Assembly (NCBI GenBank): GCA_024277255.1
Contig: JAJRVQ010000039.1
Coordinates: 1 to 32,622, forward strand
Length of the DNA stretch: 32,622 bases
Direction: 5' to 3'
DNA from: Acidobacteriota bacterium
GTDB lineage: Bacteria; Acidobacteriota; Thermoanaerobaculia; Multivoradales; SZUA-115
The notes under the pieces were generated by a model. That model had not been told where the DNA came from. It worked only from the letters and a program-made list of their open reading frames with translations, and ran no database searches. Positions 1 to 8,716 of this stretch are shown piece by piece; the stretch's first letter is position 1, and each line of letters starts with the position of its first letter. The translations under genes were made by a program, and so were the position numbers.

Positions 1-27
1 CAAGACCGCAACCTCTTACAGTGCACA

Positions 28-399
28 GTGGATCGAGAACTGCGTCCTCCCAGCTTTGGAAGCTGCGTTTCGGAGCTCCGAACTGTTGCCCAGGCGCCCG
101 AAAGGACCTTGGGGCGACCCCGTCATGAATTATCCGGGCTAGCGCAGGCCTGCCGTAGGTACGACCAATACCAACCCACCCTCGGTGACTCCCTGCGTGC
201 GGAAGTGGACTCCACGATCGAGGCCATTCGGGAGCACCCTAGACTCTACGCTCAGGTTGATCGGCGCGTCCGGCGAGCCAACCTGCACCGCTTCCCATTC
301 GGCATCTTCTACACCGTCAGCAACGATACGGTCCGAATCTTCGCGATCCTCCACCATGCGCGAAGTCCTCAGCGGTGGCAAGCCCGAGCCACGGAATGA
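28..399 (+). CDS. RelE/ParE-family toxin, possibly degraded N-terminus
   Basis: Residues from about 40 to the end match the RelE/ParE toxin fold. There is a YDQYQPTLG segment typical of helix 1-2, then a helix ending in AIREHP, then RRANLHRFPFGIFY and a final strand ending in HHARSPQRW. These toxins cleave ribosome-bound mRNA or poison gyrase. The first 30 or so residues do not look like the family. An in-frame TTG at 109 would give 97 aa, which is the usual length, so the GTG at 28 is probably not the real start. No antitoxin is visible upstream, because the window begins here, and none lies downstream. The gene may be an orphan or partly decayed. The family is fairly sure; the start and activity are not. 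Confidence 0.6.
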   Translation: MDRELRPPSFGSCVSELRTVAQAPERTLGRPRHELSGLAQACRRYDQYQPTLGDSLRAEVDSTIEAIREHPRLYAQVDRRVRRANLHRFPFGIFYTVSNDTVRIFAILHHARSPQRWQARATE

Positions 400-590
400 C
401 CGGCACCTCATCAGCAGCGGCGATGTATCCGCCTCTCGGCGGGCGCGACACCACCAGCCCCCCCAAGAGTTGACTGCGATCTGCCGAATCGCGGCTCCGT
501 CACCCATGAAAGGAGCCTAGGCGCACGCCCCTGAATCTAGGCGACTTACGATAGGTTGAGGCAGAGTGAGCGACCACTCGGCAAGCTTCG

Positions 591-683
<93 letters not shown>

Positions 684-729
684 GCGTGTGGCCGTGCGGC
701 TCCCGAAGGGGGCCGCGGCGGGACTCTGG

Positions 730-758
730 ATTGTAGTGGCCGGCGGGGGTGGAGTCAA
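730..758 (-). promoter_or_regulatory. Sigma-70-type promoter for tRNA-Ser
   Basis: Reading the minus strand, TTGACT (753-758) and TACAAT (730-735) are separated by exactly 17 bases. Both boxes match the consensus at five of six positions. The tRNA 5' end at 683 lies about 47 bases past the -10 box, which is reasonable for a processed leader. It points away from the transketolase gene, so it serves the tRNA. Confidence 0.7.
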
Positions 759-858
759 AGGTTAGCTGCGTTGCGCCGTTTGGCACGATGACGGAAGCCG
801 GCTATGCTCGCGGCGATCTTTTCTCTTGCATTTGTTCCAGCCATCACGTTCCAACTCT

Positions 859-864
859 GGAGAG
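859..864 (+). promoter_or_regulatory. Ribosome binding site deciding the transketolase start
   Basis: GGAGAG lies 8 bases before the ATG at 873. The upstream in-frame ATG at 804 has no comparable site and would add 23 residues unlike the family. This supports translation from 873. Confidence 0.7.
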
Positions 865-872
865 TTTTGAAG

Positions 873-2888
873 ATGAATTCGGCTGCGGCTACTAGTGCTG
901 ACCAACTCGCCATCAACACCATCCGCTTTCTCGCTGTCGACATGGTCGAGGCGGCGAATTCCGGCCATCCCGGCGCTCCCATGGGGCAGGCGCCTTTGGC
1001 CTATCTGTTGTGGTCGAGGTACTTGCGGGCAGCACCTTCGCAACCGGAATGGCCCAACCGGGATCGCTTCGTGCTCTCTTGCGGCCATGCCTCGGCCTTG
1101 CTCTATTCGTTGCTCCACCTCTCGGGCTACGACCTGCCGCTGGCGGAGCTCAAGAACTTTCGCCAGCTGGGATCGAAGACGGCGGGCCATCCGGAGTACG
1201 GGCTGGCTCCCGGGATCGAGACAACCACCGGGCCGCTGGGTCAAGGTATTGCCACGGCGGTCGGCATGGCGATGGCCGAGGGGCTCCTGGCCAAGAGCTT
1301 CAACCGGCCCGGCCACACGCTCTTCGACTACCGCACCTGGGTGGTCGCCAGCGACGGTGATTTGATGGAGGGCATCGCCTCCGAGGCCAGCTCCTACGCC
1401 GGCCACCTGGCGCTGGGCAAGCTGAACGTCTTCTATGACGACAACAAGATCTCGATCGATGGCCCCACTGACCTCACCTACACCGAGGATGTCGTGCAGC
1501 GCTACGAGGCCTACGGCTGGCATGTATTGCGGGTGGAGGACGGCAATGACTTGACCGCCCTGGCCGCCGCCACCGAGGCGGCGATCGCCGAGACCGAACG
1601 GCCGACGCTGATCGCCGTGCGCACTCATATCGGTTACGGCAGCCCCAACAAGCAAGACAGCGCCGCCTCTCACGGTGCGCCGCTGGGAGCTGAGGAGGTG
1701 CGGCTGACCAAGGAGGCGCTGAACTGGCCTCAGCAGCCGACCTTCCACATCCCGGATGAGGCGCGGCAGGCCTTCCAGCCGATGCGCGACCGGGGTGAGG
1801 CCGAGGCCGCCGAATGGACTGCGGCCCTGGCGCGATACCGCGAGGCCTTTCCCGCCGAAGCGGCGGAGATCGACCGCCGGCTGGCCGGCGAGCTGCCGCC
1901 GGGCTGGGCCGATGATCTGCCGGTCTACACCACCAGCGACAACCCCATCGCCACTCGCAAGGCCTCGGGGCAGGCACTCAACGCACTGGCCGCCCGTCTC
2001 CCCGAGTTGGCCGGAGGCTCGGCCGACCTGACCGGCTCCAACAACACCTTGATCGACGGCGAGTCCAACTTCGAGCCCGGCTCGCCGGGCCGCAACCTGC
2101 GCTACGGCGTACGCGAGCACGCCATGGGCGCGGTGCTCAACGGCATGGTTCTGTCGAAGATGTTCCGCCCTTACGGCGGCACTTTTCTGATCTTCTCGGA
2201 CTACATGCGCCCGGCCATGCGGCTGGCGGCGCTGATGGGCCAGCCGACGATCTACGTGCTCACCCACGACTCGATCTTCTTGGGCGAAGACGGCCCCACC
2301 CACCAGCCGATCTCACAACTGGCATCGCTACGCTCGATCCCCGGCATGACGGTACTGCGGCCAGCCGACGGTTGCGAGACCGCCGCCGCCTGGAAGGTGG
2401 CCGTGGAGAATCGCCAGGGCCCCACCTGTCTGGTGTTGACGCGGCAGAAGCTGCCGATCCACCCCGGTTGTGTCGCGGGGGCCGGCGAAGGAGTCGCCCG
2501 CGGCGCCTACGTGGTCGCCGACCCGGTGGAGGGCGCACCGCGGGTTCTGTTGCTGGCCACCGGCTCCGAAGTGACCATCGCCCTCGAAGCCCAAATCGTT
2601 CTCACCGCCGAGGGCATCGCGACGCGGGTGGTCAGCATGCCCAGTTGGGAGCTGTTCGCGGCGCAGGATCGAAGCTACCGCGACAGCGTCCTGCCTCCCA
2701 AGGTGCGCCATCGGTTGGCCATCGAGGCAGCCTCGCCCTTCGGCTGGCACCGCTGGCTCGGCGGCGAGGGAGAAACTCTCTGCCAGGAGGGCTACGGCGA
2801 ATCGGCCCCGGCCACCGATCTCGCCCGCCACTTCGGCTTCACCGCCGCAGAGATCGTCCAGCGGGTACTGGCGATGGTCGCGGACTAG
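873..2888 (+). CDS. tkt: Transketolase
   Basis: Full-length (671 aa) thiamine-diphosphate enzyme moving two-carbon ketol units between sugar phosphates in the cytoplasmic pentose phosphate pathway. The N-terminal domain has the SGHPGAPMG motif (H32), TTTGPLGQG, and the cofactor/metal motif SDGDLMEG followed by DDNKISIDG. The middle pyrimidine-binding domain carries the catalytic glutamate in REHAMGA (E415), and [14 protein letters not shown] and DGPTHQP follow. The C-terminal domain contains LLATGSEV and ASPFGWHRW. The usual LSNGHGS stretch reads LSCGHAS here, a tolerated variant. The start at ATG 873 is chosen for its Shine-Dalgarno site and because the family begins shortly before the DQLAINTIR helix. 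It stands alone as a housekeeping gene flanking the injection-system island. Confidence 0.95.
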   Translation: MNSAAATSADQLAINTIRFLAVDMVEAANSGHPGAPMGQAPLAYLLWSRYLRAAPSQPEWPNRDRFVLSCGHASALLYSLLHLSGYDLPLAELKNFRQLGSKTAGHPEYGLAPGIETTTGPLGQGIATAVGMAMAEGLLAKSFNRPGHTLFDYRTWVVASDGDLMEGIASEASSYAGHLALGKLNVFYDDNKISIDGPTDLTYTEDVVQRYEAYGWHVLRVEDGNDLTALAAATEAAIAETERPTLIAVRTHIGYGSPNKQDSAASHGAPLGAEEVRLTKEALNWPQQPTFHIPDEARQAFQPMRDRGEAEAAEWTAALARYREAFPAEAAEIDRRLAGELPPGWADDLPVYTTSDNPIATRKASGQALNALAARLPELAGGSADLTGSNNTLIDGESNFEPGSPGRNLRYGVREHAMGAVLNGMVLSKMFRPYGGTFLIFSDYMRPAMRLAALMGQPTIYVLTHDSIFLGEDGPTHQPISQLASLRSIPGMTVLRPADGCETAAAWKVAVENRQGPTCLVLTRQKLPIHPGCVAGAGEGVARGAYVVADPVEGAPRVLLLATGSEVTIALEAQIVLTAEGIATRVVSMPSWELFAAQDRSYRDSVLPPKVRHRLAIEAASPFGWHRWLGGEGETLCQEGYGESAPATDLARHFGFTAAEIVQRVLAMVAD

Positions 2889-2891
2889 CTC

Positions 2892-2907
2892 CCAGCCGGA
2901 GGGCTGG
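2892..2907 (+). terminator. Stem-loop just after transketolase, possible terminator
   Basis: CCAGCC and GGCTGG form a perfect 6-bp stem around a GGAG loop, 4 bases after the transketolase stop. No T-tract follows, so it is not a canonical intrinsic terminator. It could still protect the 3' end or weaken read-through into the toxin-antitoxin pair. Confidence 0.3.
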
Positions 2908-2940
2908 ACGTAGACTCCGCCAATGGCTTACACTCGTTCG

Positions 2941-3231
2941 ATGAGGGTTTCTTGGGATCCCGCCAAGAATCTCGCCAATGTACGGAAACACGCGATCTCG
3001 TTCAGGGAGGCGCAAGAGCTATTCCTTGCCTCCGGTGACTACCTTGAGATCTTCGACAGGACCCATTCCGAATCTGAGGATCGGTTCATTGCTATCGGGC
3101 CGATTCCTCGGGGCCTTGTTGTCGTGATCTGGACGGAACGCGACGAAGAGACCATCCGCATCATCAGTGCTCGCTGGGCCACTCGCCGCGAACGAGATCT
3201 CTATCACTCTTGCCAGGAGCCAACCCCATGA
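2941..3231 (+). CDS. BrnT-family toxin
   Basis: A 96-aa protein of the BrnT ribonuclease-toxin family, a RelE-like fold that cuts mRNA. The family signature is visible: WDPAKNLANVRKHAISF at the N-terminus, an FDRTHSESEDRF segment, and the C-terminal strand-helix RIISARWATRRERDLYH. I chose ATG 2941 because the family begins a few residues before WDP; an in-frame ATG at 2923 would add six residues. The stop overlaps the next gene's ATG (ATGA at 3228-3231), so the two genes are translationally coupled. The usual partner of BrnT is BrnA, but here it is an XRE-type repressor. The pair is probably autoregulated, though no operator was identified. Confidence 0.85.
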   Translation: MRVSWDPAKNLANVRKHAISFREAQELFLASGDYLEIFDRTHSESEDRFIAIGPIPRGLVVVIWTERDEETIRIISARWATRRERDLYHSCQEPTP

Positions 3232-3518
3232 CTGACATCCCCGAGTTGACAGCGCAGGATTTCTCGAAGGCAATTTCCGCACGGATTCGTCAGCGTTTGA
3301 TGCAGGGGCGGTTCGAGTCGGGTGAAGATGTCGCGGCTCTGCGGCGCTTCGTCGGGCTCACCCAGCCTCGCTTCGCTCTGGCGTTGGGCATCAGCGTGCA
3401 CACGTTACGCAATTGGGAGCAAGGGCGCAGGCACCCTGAAGGGCCGGCGATCGCCCTGCTTCGCATCGCCGCGCGCCACCCCAGAATCATCCACGAGAAC
3501 TTGGAGTCCGCGGCGTAG
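3228..3518 (+). CDS. XRE-family helix-turn-helix antitoxin
   Basis: A 96-aa protein with a helix-turn-helix at about residues 38-80. Helices include AALRRFVGLTQPRFALALG and the recognition segment SVHTLRNWEQGRRHPEGPA, typical of Xre/Cro-type and HigA-like antitoxins. The N-terminal arm (about 35 residues) probably contacts the toxin. ATG 3228 overlaps the toxin stop by four bases, which is why I prefer it to the upstream in-frame ATG at 3210. It likely neutralises the upstream BrnT-like protein and represses the operon. The convergent eCIS gene ends only 24 bases downstream. Confidence 0.85.
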   Translation: MTDIPELTAQDFSKAISARIRQRLMQGRFESGEDVAALRRFVGLTQPRFALALGISVHTLRNWEQGRRHPEGPAIALLRIAARHPRIIHENLESAA

Positions 3519-3542
3519 GAAACAAGGCTCAGTCCGACATCC

Positions 3543-5204
3543 TCACACTCGCCTCTCGCCCAGCCCCCAGCTGCGCAGTTCGTAGAAACGACCGTGGACT
3601 TCGCCCTCGCCGGTGGCCAGGGTCAGCTTGCGGGAGCGCACATCTTCGCGGAAGCGGGCGCGGGCCTTGTCGGCGACGGCGTTGGCGACGATCTCGCGCA
3701 GCGTCTTCTCGTCGGCGGGTGGGTTTGCCGCCTTCTGTTCTTCGATCTGGCGCCGGGCCGCCGCCTTGACGCCGCCGTTTTGGACGTGGGCGTCGAAGCA
3801 GAGGGCGAGGCCGAGTTCGCTGGTCAGTCCCAGCTCTTCAGCGGTGCGCCGGGCAGGAGCCAGATAGGCCTTTTCAACCCGCTCCATCTGCAGCGCTTGC
3901 ACCTCCGACCGTTCACCGAAGCGGGCAAAGGCCTCGCGCCACGGCTTGTGCAACCGTGCCTTGTTGCTCACCAGGCTGATCGAGTCGGCCCAGGCGATCT
4001 GCTCATCGAGCGGCTTGTCGAGGATTTCCAGCAGGGTCCGGCTACGGGTCGGGCCGAAGTCCTCCACCAGGATTTCCGGGTGGCTTTGGTGGATAGCACG
4101 CACGATCTTGCCGATCTCGCCGTGGCGCAAGGTAAAGCCGATGATTCCCCAGGTGATGCCGGCGTCGTCCCAGTTGCCCTGCGCCAAGCCAAAGCCGTGG
4201 CCCTCGAAGGCGGCGGTGAGCTGGAGGCTGCACTGATCGACGGGGGGCGGGTCGGTGGCCATCAACTCACGCCACACCGCCACCGTCATCTCGCCGCTGT
4301 CTTCGAGGCCGCGATGGCGCTGGAATGCGGTCAAGGCCCGGCGGGTCTTGGGGCCGAAGTCGGAATCGGCCTTGCCGGGGCTGAACCCGGCCTCGCGCAA
4401 CTGAAGCTGGACTTGTCGCACCAGTTCGCCCACCGCGCCTTGGGCGAGGAGGACTTTGCCCTCGCCCTCAGCCGCCTCGGCCGCCACGTCCACGGCCGCC
4501 GGCGCTGTCTCGGCCGGACTGGCCCAGCCCTCGCCCCCGGCAAAGGCGGGTCCCTCCGTGCCTGTGGGACCCTGCGTCGGGGGCGCTGGTTGCAGGGGCG
4601 CGTTGAGCGCTTCCGGCGGCAGTTCGATGTCAATTCGCCACAACCGCCTCTTGCGGTCGCCGATGGGTAGCACCAGCACATGGTTGACCTCGAAGCGGCC
4701 ACCCTCCACTTTCAGCACCAGCTGCTTCGAACGGGCGAAGAAGCGGGCAAACTCCTTCTCGGGCGCCTTGAGCAGGAAGAAGCCGGCACTGTCCGTCTCG
4801 GTGCGCGCCAGGTAGGAACTTTTCGAACCCTTGCTCGGCTTCTTGCGCTCGTCGGTCAAAATGACGAAAAGGCCGGCCATCGGCCGCCCGCTTGGAGCCC
4901 TGACCTGGCCGAGAACGGCAGCATCACCGCTGGCGATCTGTTCACCGGCCGCGGCCGTGGAGGCTGTCGCCAGCGCCTCGGTGGCGAGCCGTTGGTGGAA
5001 GGTTAGACGGCGTAGCGCCGCCCGCGCCTCCGGTGCCTCGGCGCCATGACGGTGGGCCGCCATCGCGTGCTCGGTGCGCAGCGCCGCCTCGCGCAGCCGC
5101 GCGAAACCGGCACTCCGGCGCAGTGCCTTGCGGCCCGCCGCATCGAAGGTCAACAGCAATTGTTGGCCCCGCTTTCTGAGATCTTCTTGCTGTCTAGTGT
5201 CCAT
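3543..5204 (-). CDS. Peptidoglycan-binding / GH46 chitosanase-like enzyme of the eCIS locus
   Basis: A 553-aa modular protein and the last gene of the locus. Residues 1-90 are a charged helical region. Residues 95-197 look like a carboxypeptidase-regulatory or transthyretin-like beta-sandwich (VLGQVRAPSGRPMAG...). Residues 200-255 are a Pro/Ala/Gly linker. Residues 257-316 form a PG_binding_1 domain (VRQVQLQLREAGF, DSDFGPKTRRALTAFQ). Residues 325-540 resemble GH46 chitosanases: E334, then D346/D347 ahead of TWGIIGF, spaced like the catalytic Glu and Asp of that family, and later FDAHVQNGG. There is no signal peptide, as expected for a protein loaded into a particle or released by lysis. ATG 5204 follows GAGGAAA. 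A cargo or wall-penetration role is inferred. The substrate (chitosan or peptidoglycan) cannot be told from sequence. Confidence 0.7.
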   Translation of the reverse strand: MDTRQQEDLRKRGQQLLLTFDAAGRKALRRSAGFARLREAALRTEHAMAAHRHGAEAPEARAALRRLTFHQRLATEALATASTAAAGEQIASGDAAVLGQVRAPSGRPMAGLFVILTDERKKPSKGSKSSYLARTETDSAGFFLLKAPEKEFARFFARSKQLVLKVEGGRFEVNHVLVLPIGDRKRRLWRIDIELPPEALNAPLQPAPPTQGPTGTEGPAFAGGEGWASPAETAPAAVDVAAEAAEGEGKVLLAQGAVGELVRQVQLQLREAGFSPGKADSDFGPKTRRALTAFQRHRGLEDSGEMTVAVWRELMATDPPPVDQCSLQLTAAFEGHGFGLAQGNWDDAGITWGIIGFTLRHGEIGKIVRAIHQSHPEILVEDFGPTRSRTLLEILDKPLDEQIAWADSISLVSNKARLHKPWREAFARFGERSEVQALQMERVEKAYLAPARRTAEELGLTSELGLALCFDAHVQNGGVKAAARRQIEEQKAANPPADEKTLREIVANAVADKARARFREDVRSRKLTLATGEGEVHGRFYELRSWGLGERRV

Positions 5205-5226
5205 GGTCCATTTCCTCGATGAACGA

Positions 5227-8200
5227 TCACTGGTCGAAGGCGACGAAGGGGTTGTTGGCCACCAGGCCAGCGCCCGGCGCTGTCGGTGCAGATGGGCAGG
5301 GGAAGGGAATCGGATCCAACTCGATCTCCAAGATTCTCAACTCCGGGTTGGCACAACACAGCGCCAAGTTGTGAGCATCCGCTTTCTGACCCAAGGGTCC
5401 GCGTTCGATCAGGATGCAGTGCGTTGCCTGGTTGCCGGTGCCAGTGGACTGGAAGAATCCGTAACTCCACAGGGAGACCAGGGCAGCACCCAAGGTCTCG
5501 GACAGGCCGTTGCCCTCGGCGCGAACGCTCATTCCGAAGAGGAAGACGTCGGCGAACAGGCGCAGGCCATCCCCCGCTAAACGGCTGTCGATGCGATTGT
5601 TGCAGAAGGCAATGTCGTCAAAGCTGGTCACAGCCACGGCGAGTGCCTCCGCTTCGCTGGCCTGGTCGTAGCGCACCTGGTTGCCGCTGAAACTGACCGC
5701 GCCGCCGCGCGTGAAGGGCTCGCTGGCGAGGAACTCCTCCACCTGTGTCGCGGTCACGGTGCCCGCCGCACCCAGCACACGCATCAAACCACCCAGGATC
5801 GGCGCCAGCCCCGTGTTGACGACGAGGACCGCGCCGTTGGCCGGATCGTCGGCGCGGCGCAGGCGCGAGAGTTGGTTGGCGTCGGCCTGCATCGGTCCGG
5901 AGCCTCCCAGCTGTAAGGCCAGACCGCGCACCGACTCCACCCGGTTGCCGTGCACGGTGGCCGCCGCGGGACCGTCCAGCCGCTCGCCGACGACACCGTT
6001 TGGCCCGGTGCCGGCCGCTTCCAAATCGATATCGATCCCTAAGAGAACGATGCCCCCTTCGGGACCCGCATGGCGCTCCAAGTCCGCTTGGTCGAGCCCG
6101 TTGTCGACGACCCGGTTGCCCACCACGGCCACGGCCCGGCCGTCCTGGACGAAGATGCCGGCGACCGGCACTGCCGGGCGGCTTCCCGTCGCGCCCGCTT
6201 GGCTGGAGCCGTTGCCAACGATCGTGTTGCCCTTCACAGTCAAGCGACCCACGTGGCCCAGGATCACCCCGCCGTAGGGCGCACCATCCTGGCGCGCTCC
6301 AAGCTCGGGGCCGAGACGGACGCAGCCGCGGATGAGGTTCGCGTCGACCGTCACGTTCTCCAGCTGTGCCGGCAGCGCGAAGATCTGGTCCAGCTCTCCG
6401 TCGCCGTCGAGGTCGATCCCCGGCAGCGCGAACGGATTCAGCGCGATGTGCCGGCTGGTAATGGCCGAACCGGCGGCGCCGACGATTCGGTTATCGGCGA
6501 TGCGGATGTGGCGCAGGAAGGGTGAAATCAGATTGCCGACTCCCGGCTGGCTGGGTGGTCCGCCCGGAACCGGGTTGGGAAGTTGGTCGACCAGCCCACC
6601 CAGCGTGATGGCGTGGCCGCGACACTGTTCGAAGTCGTTCCCCAAGACTTGAACCATGGAAGCACCGGGCGCCAAGTGCAGGCTGCCCCGGGTGTCGGTC
6701 GCCAGACCGCCGGCAAAGCTGGTGAAGCGATTGTGCTCGACCCGCGCCTCCGAGCCACCCACTTCAACACCGAAGGTGATTCCCACCCGGCAGTGGTTGT
6801 CGGCGAAGCGTAGCCCCCTTCCCTCCAAGGCGACGAGCAGCGCACCGCTGCGGTTGCCCAGTTCCATCTCACGAACGGTGAACAGGTCGCCGGTCGACTC
6901 GATCAAGGGCTCCGGGCTACCGCCGAGAAGTGAGAAGCACTCCAAGGTGACCCGATCGCCGTTGACCACGAAGGCCGGCCCCGCCTGCGGCGCCTCGACC
7001 AGGCTGGCGCCGGTGCAACCACGAATCAGCACCCGCCCGCGGTCGAGAATCAGTGTTTCGGTCAAGAGATGTCGACCGGGGAGCAGGCAAAGCTCGATCG
7101 CCTCGCCCGGCGCCGCCTCGGTGAGCGCTCGCTGCCAGCCAGCGGCGAGGTCGTTGACGTCGCCCTCGCTGATCACGCCGTCGCCCACCCTCACCGTGCA
7201 ACAGCAACAGCCTTCACCCACCGGCTGCGGGTCGGTCAACGGGCAGAAGATCGGGCGGCAGTCGGTCGCCTCGGGAAGGAATCTCCCGCCGTCGAAGTCC
7301 ACCACGGCCAACCGGCAGTAGTGGTGCTCAATGCCGTGTGGCGAACGGAAGGCCGGCTGGCCGGCGCCGTCGTCCGGCCATTCCACCGCTCCGGCATTTT
7401 CGCCGAGGAAGGCGCGCGCCGGGATGACCCAGTAGTCGCCGGTGCGGTAGGTGCCCGGGGCGAAGTCGATCTGCACTCCGTCTTCGAGCTGAATCCAGCT
7501 GTCGTCGTCGGGCGCCGCGGCGATCTCGACCGCGCCACCCAGCCCGGTCATGTTCCAGCGCCGCACTTTGGAGAGGTGCACCGGATCGGGATCGCCCGGC
7601 GCGGCGTCGAGGATCAACGTCCCGTCACCGAAACCGCTGATCCGCCGCAGCTGCCCCGGCTCGCCACGCAGCTCGCGGCCGTCGTCGGTCAGCTCGACCC
7701 ACTCGTCCGGCTGGAAGCCGAGCACGTCGTCGCGACCGAAACTCGCCACTTCAACCTCGACGCCGTCGGTCGAACGCCATTCGGTGACCACCGAGCCGTT
7801 GTCGCGCGACCACTTGAAGGTCGGGGGAGAGCCGCCGCCACCCCCCACGCCGTCGGTCAGGGTGCCGCCTTCGTGGACTTCGACCCGGTAAAGCTGGTTC
7901 TCAAGTCGCGTGTAACCGGCCGCCGCCGGGACGACGCAGGGCGATTCGAGGTCGTCCGCCGGGCGGGCGCGGGCTCTCAGACAGCCCGAGGGTGCCGCGG
8001 TGGCTTGGTCGTAGGCCTCCACCTCGCTGTCGCACTCAGCCTCCCCTTCCGCCGGCACCACCTTGACCTGGCACAGCGTGCGGGTGCGAGTTGCGGTGTC
8101 CGGGCCGCCGAGAGCGACTTCGCGGATCGACGGCTCTTCGAGCGCCGTCAAGTGACGCTGCCAGAGGTCGAGGTAAACCAGGTAGCGCCCCGCCTCGCCG

Positions 8201-8670
8201 CCGTCCGGGGTCACCAGTTCGATCAGGTCGGCCAGGGTAGCGTCGCCGGGAAGCGGCAGGTCTTCTTGCGCGGTGATCAGCACGCCGCTCACGGAGCCAC
8301 CGTTCTCGGCGGTCAGGTTGTCGGCCAAACCATCGCCGCCGGCATCGAACGGCAGTTCGTTCCCAGCTTCACCGGCCGGATGGATTTCCGGCAGCAGGTT
8401 CTCGCACAGAATGCCGTCGACGTAGATGCGACCGTAGGAGATCGTCAGGTTGCCGTCGCCGGTGACGGTGACGCGGAAGCCGCCGCCGTTTTCCTCTTTG
8501 GGTGCACCACAGCGGCCGATGACGTCGGCCAGCGCCGTCTCGCGCAGGTAGCGGTCGATATCGATCTGCTCGTTCCAATCCGCGTCCAGTTGAACCCGGC
8601 CCTGCTGCATGCGCACGCCGGAGTACCGGTTGGCGTGATCGAAGGTGAAGCGGGTGAAGTCGCCTTTCAT
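5227..8670 (-). CDS. DUF6519 / right-handed beta-helix protein of the eCIS
   Basis: A 1147-aa protein. The N-terminus (MKGDFTRFTFDHANRYSGVRMQQGRVQLDADWNE, here summarised by its key GRVQLDADWNE motif) is the hallmark of DUF6519 proteins, which recur in eCIS loci. Around residue 490 there is a CCCC cluster followed by VRVGDG. From about 500 to 1110 runs a long series of turn motifs (GND, ADNRI, DANLI, KGNTI, GNRV, HGNRV, SGNQV, CNNRI), the ladder of a right-handed parallel beta-helix like those of tail spikes and pectate lyases. The function is unproven. By analogy with phage tail spikes, it could be a particle-surface or receptor-binding component. It lies between the gpI-like baseplate gene and the GH46-like gene, all on one strand. 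Confidence 0.75.
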   Translation of the reverse strand: MKGDFTRFTFDHANRYSGVRMQQGRVQLDADWNEQIDIDRYLRETALADVIGRCGAPKEENGGGFRVTVTGDGNLTISYGRIYVDGILCENLLPEIHPAGEAGNELPFDAGGDGLADNLTAENGGSVSGVLITAQEDLPLPGDATLADLIELVTPDGGEAGRYLVYLDLWQRHLTALEEPSIREVALGGPDTATRTRTLCQVKVVPAEGEAECDSEVEAYDQATAAPSGCLRARARPADDLESPCVVPAAAGYTRLENQLYRVEVHEGGTLTDGVGGGGGSPPTFKWSRDNGSVVTEWRSTDGVEVEVASFGRDDVLGFQPDEWVELTDDGRELRGEPGQLRRISGFGDGTLILDAAPGDPDPVHLSKVRRWNMTGLGGAVEIAAAPDDDSWIQLEDGVQIDFAPGTYRTGDYWVIPARAFLGENAGAVEWPDDGAGQPAFRSPHGIEHHYCRLAVVDFDGGRFLPEATDCRPIFCPLTDPQPVGEGCCCCTVRVGDGVISEGDVNDLAAGWQRALTEAAPGEAIELCLLPGRHLLTETLILDRGRVLIRGCTGASLVEAPQAGPAFVVNGDRVTLECFSLLGGSPEPLIESTGDLFTVREMELGNRSGALLVALEGRGLRFADNHCRVGITFGVEVGGSEARVEHNRFTSFAGGLATDTRGSLHLAPGASMVQVLGNDFEQCRGHAITLGGLVDQLPNPVPGGPPSQPGVGNLISPFLRHIRIADNRIVGAAGSAITSRHIALNPFALPGIDLDGDGELDQIFALPAQLENVTVDANLIRGCVRLGPELGARQDGAPYGGVILGHVGRLTVKGNTIVGNGSSQAGATGSRPAVPVAGIFVQDGRAVAVVGNRVVDNGLDQADLERHAGPEGGIVLLGIDIDLEAAGTGPNGVVGERLDGPAAATVHGNRVESVRGLALQLGGSGPMQADANQLSRLRRADDPANGAVLVVNTGLAPILGGLMRVLGAAGTVTATQVEEFLASEPFTRGGAVSFSGNQVRYDQASEAEALAVAVTSFDDIAFCNNRIDSRLAGDGLRLFADVFLFGMSVRAEGNGLSETLGAALVSLWSYGFFQSTGTGNQATHCILIERGPLGQKADAHNLALCCANPELRILEIELDPIPFPCPSAPTAPGAGLVANNPFVAFDQ

Positions 8671-8716
8671 GGTCCTATCCTCAAGGTCGCAAGGCAGCGG
8701 AGTGTGGAATGGCTAG

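Noticed and set aside
566..582. GAGTG/CACTC hairpin downstream of tRNA-Ser as terminator
   Set aside because: Only five base pairs with no T-tract on the relevant strand; too weak to call.
762..2303. 513-codon minus-strand frame opposite transketolase
   Set aside because: Antisense to an unmistakable transketolase; the composition is that of a mirrored frame.
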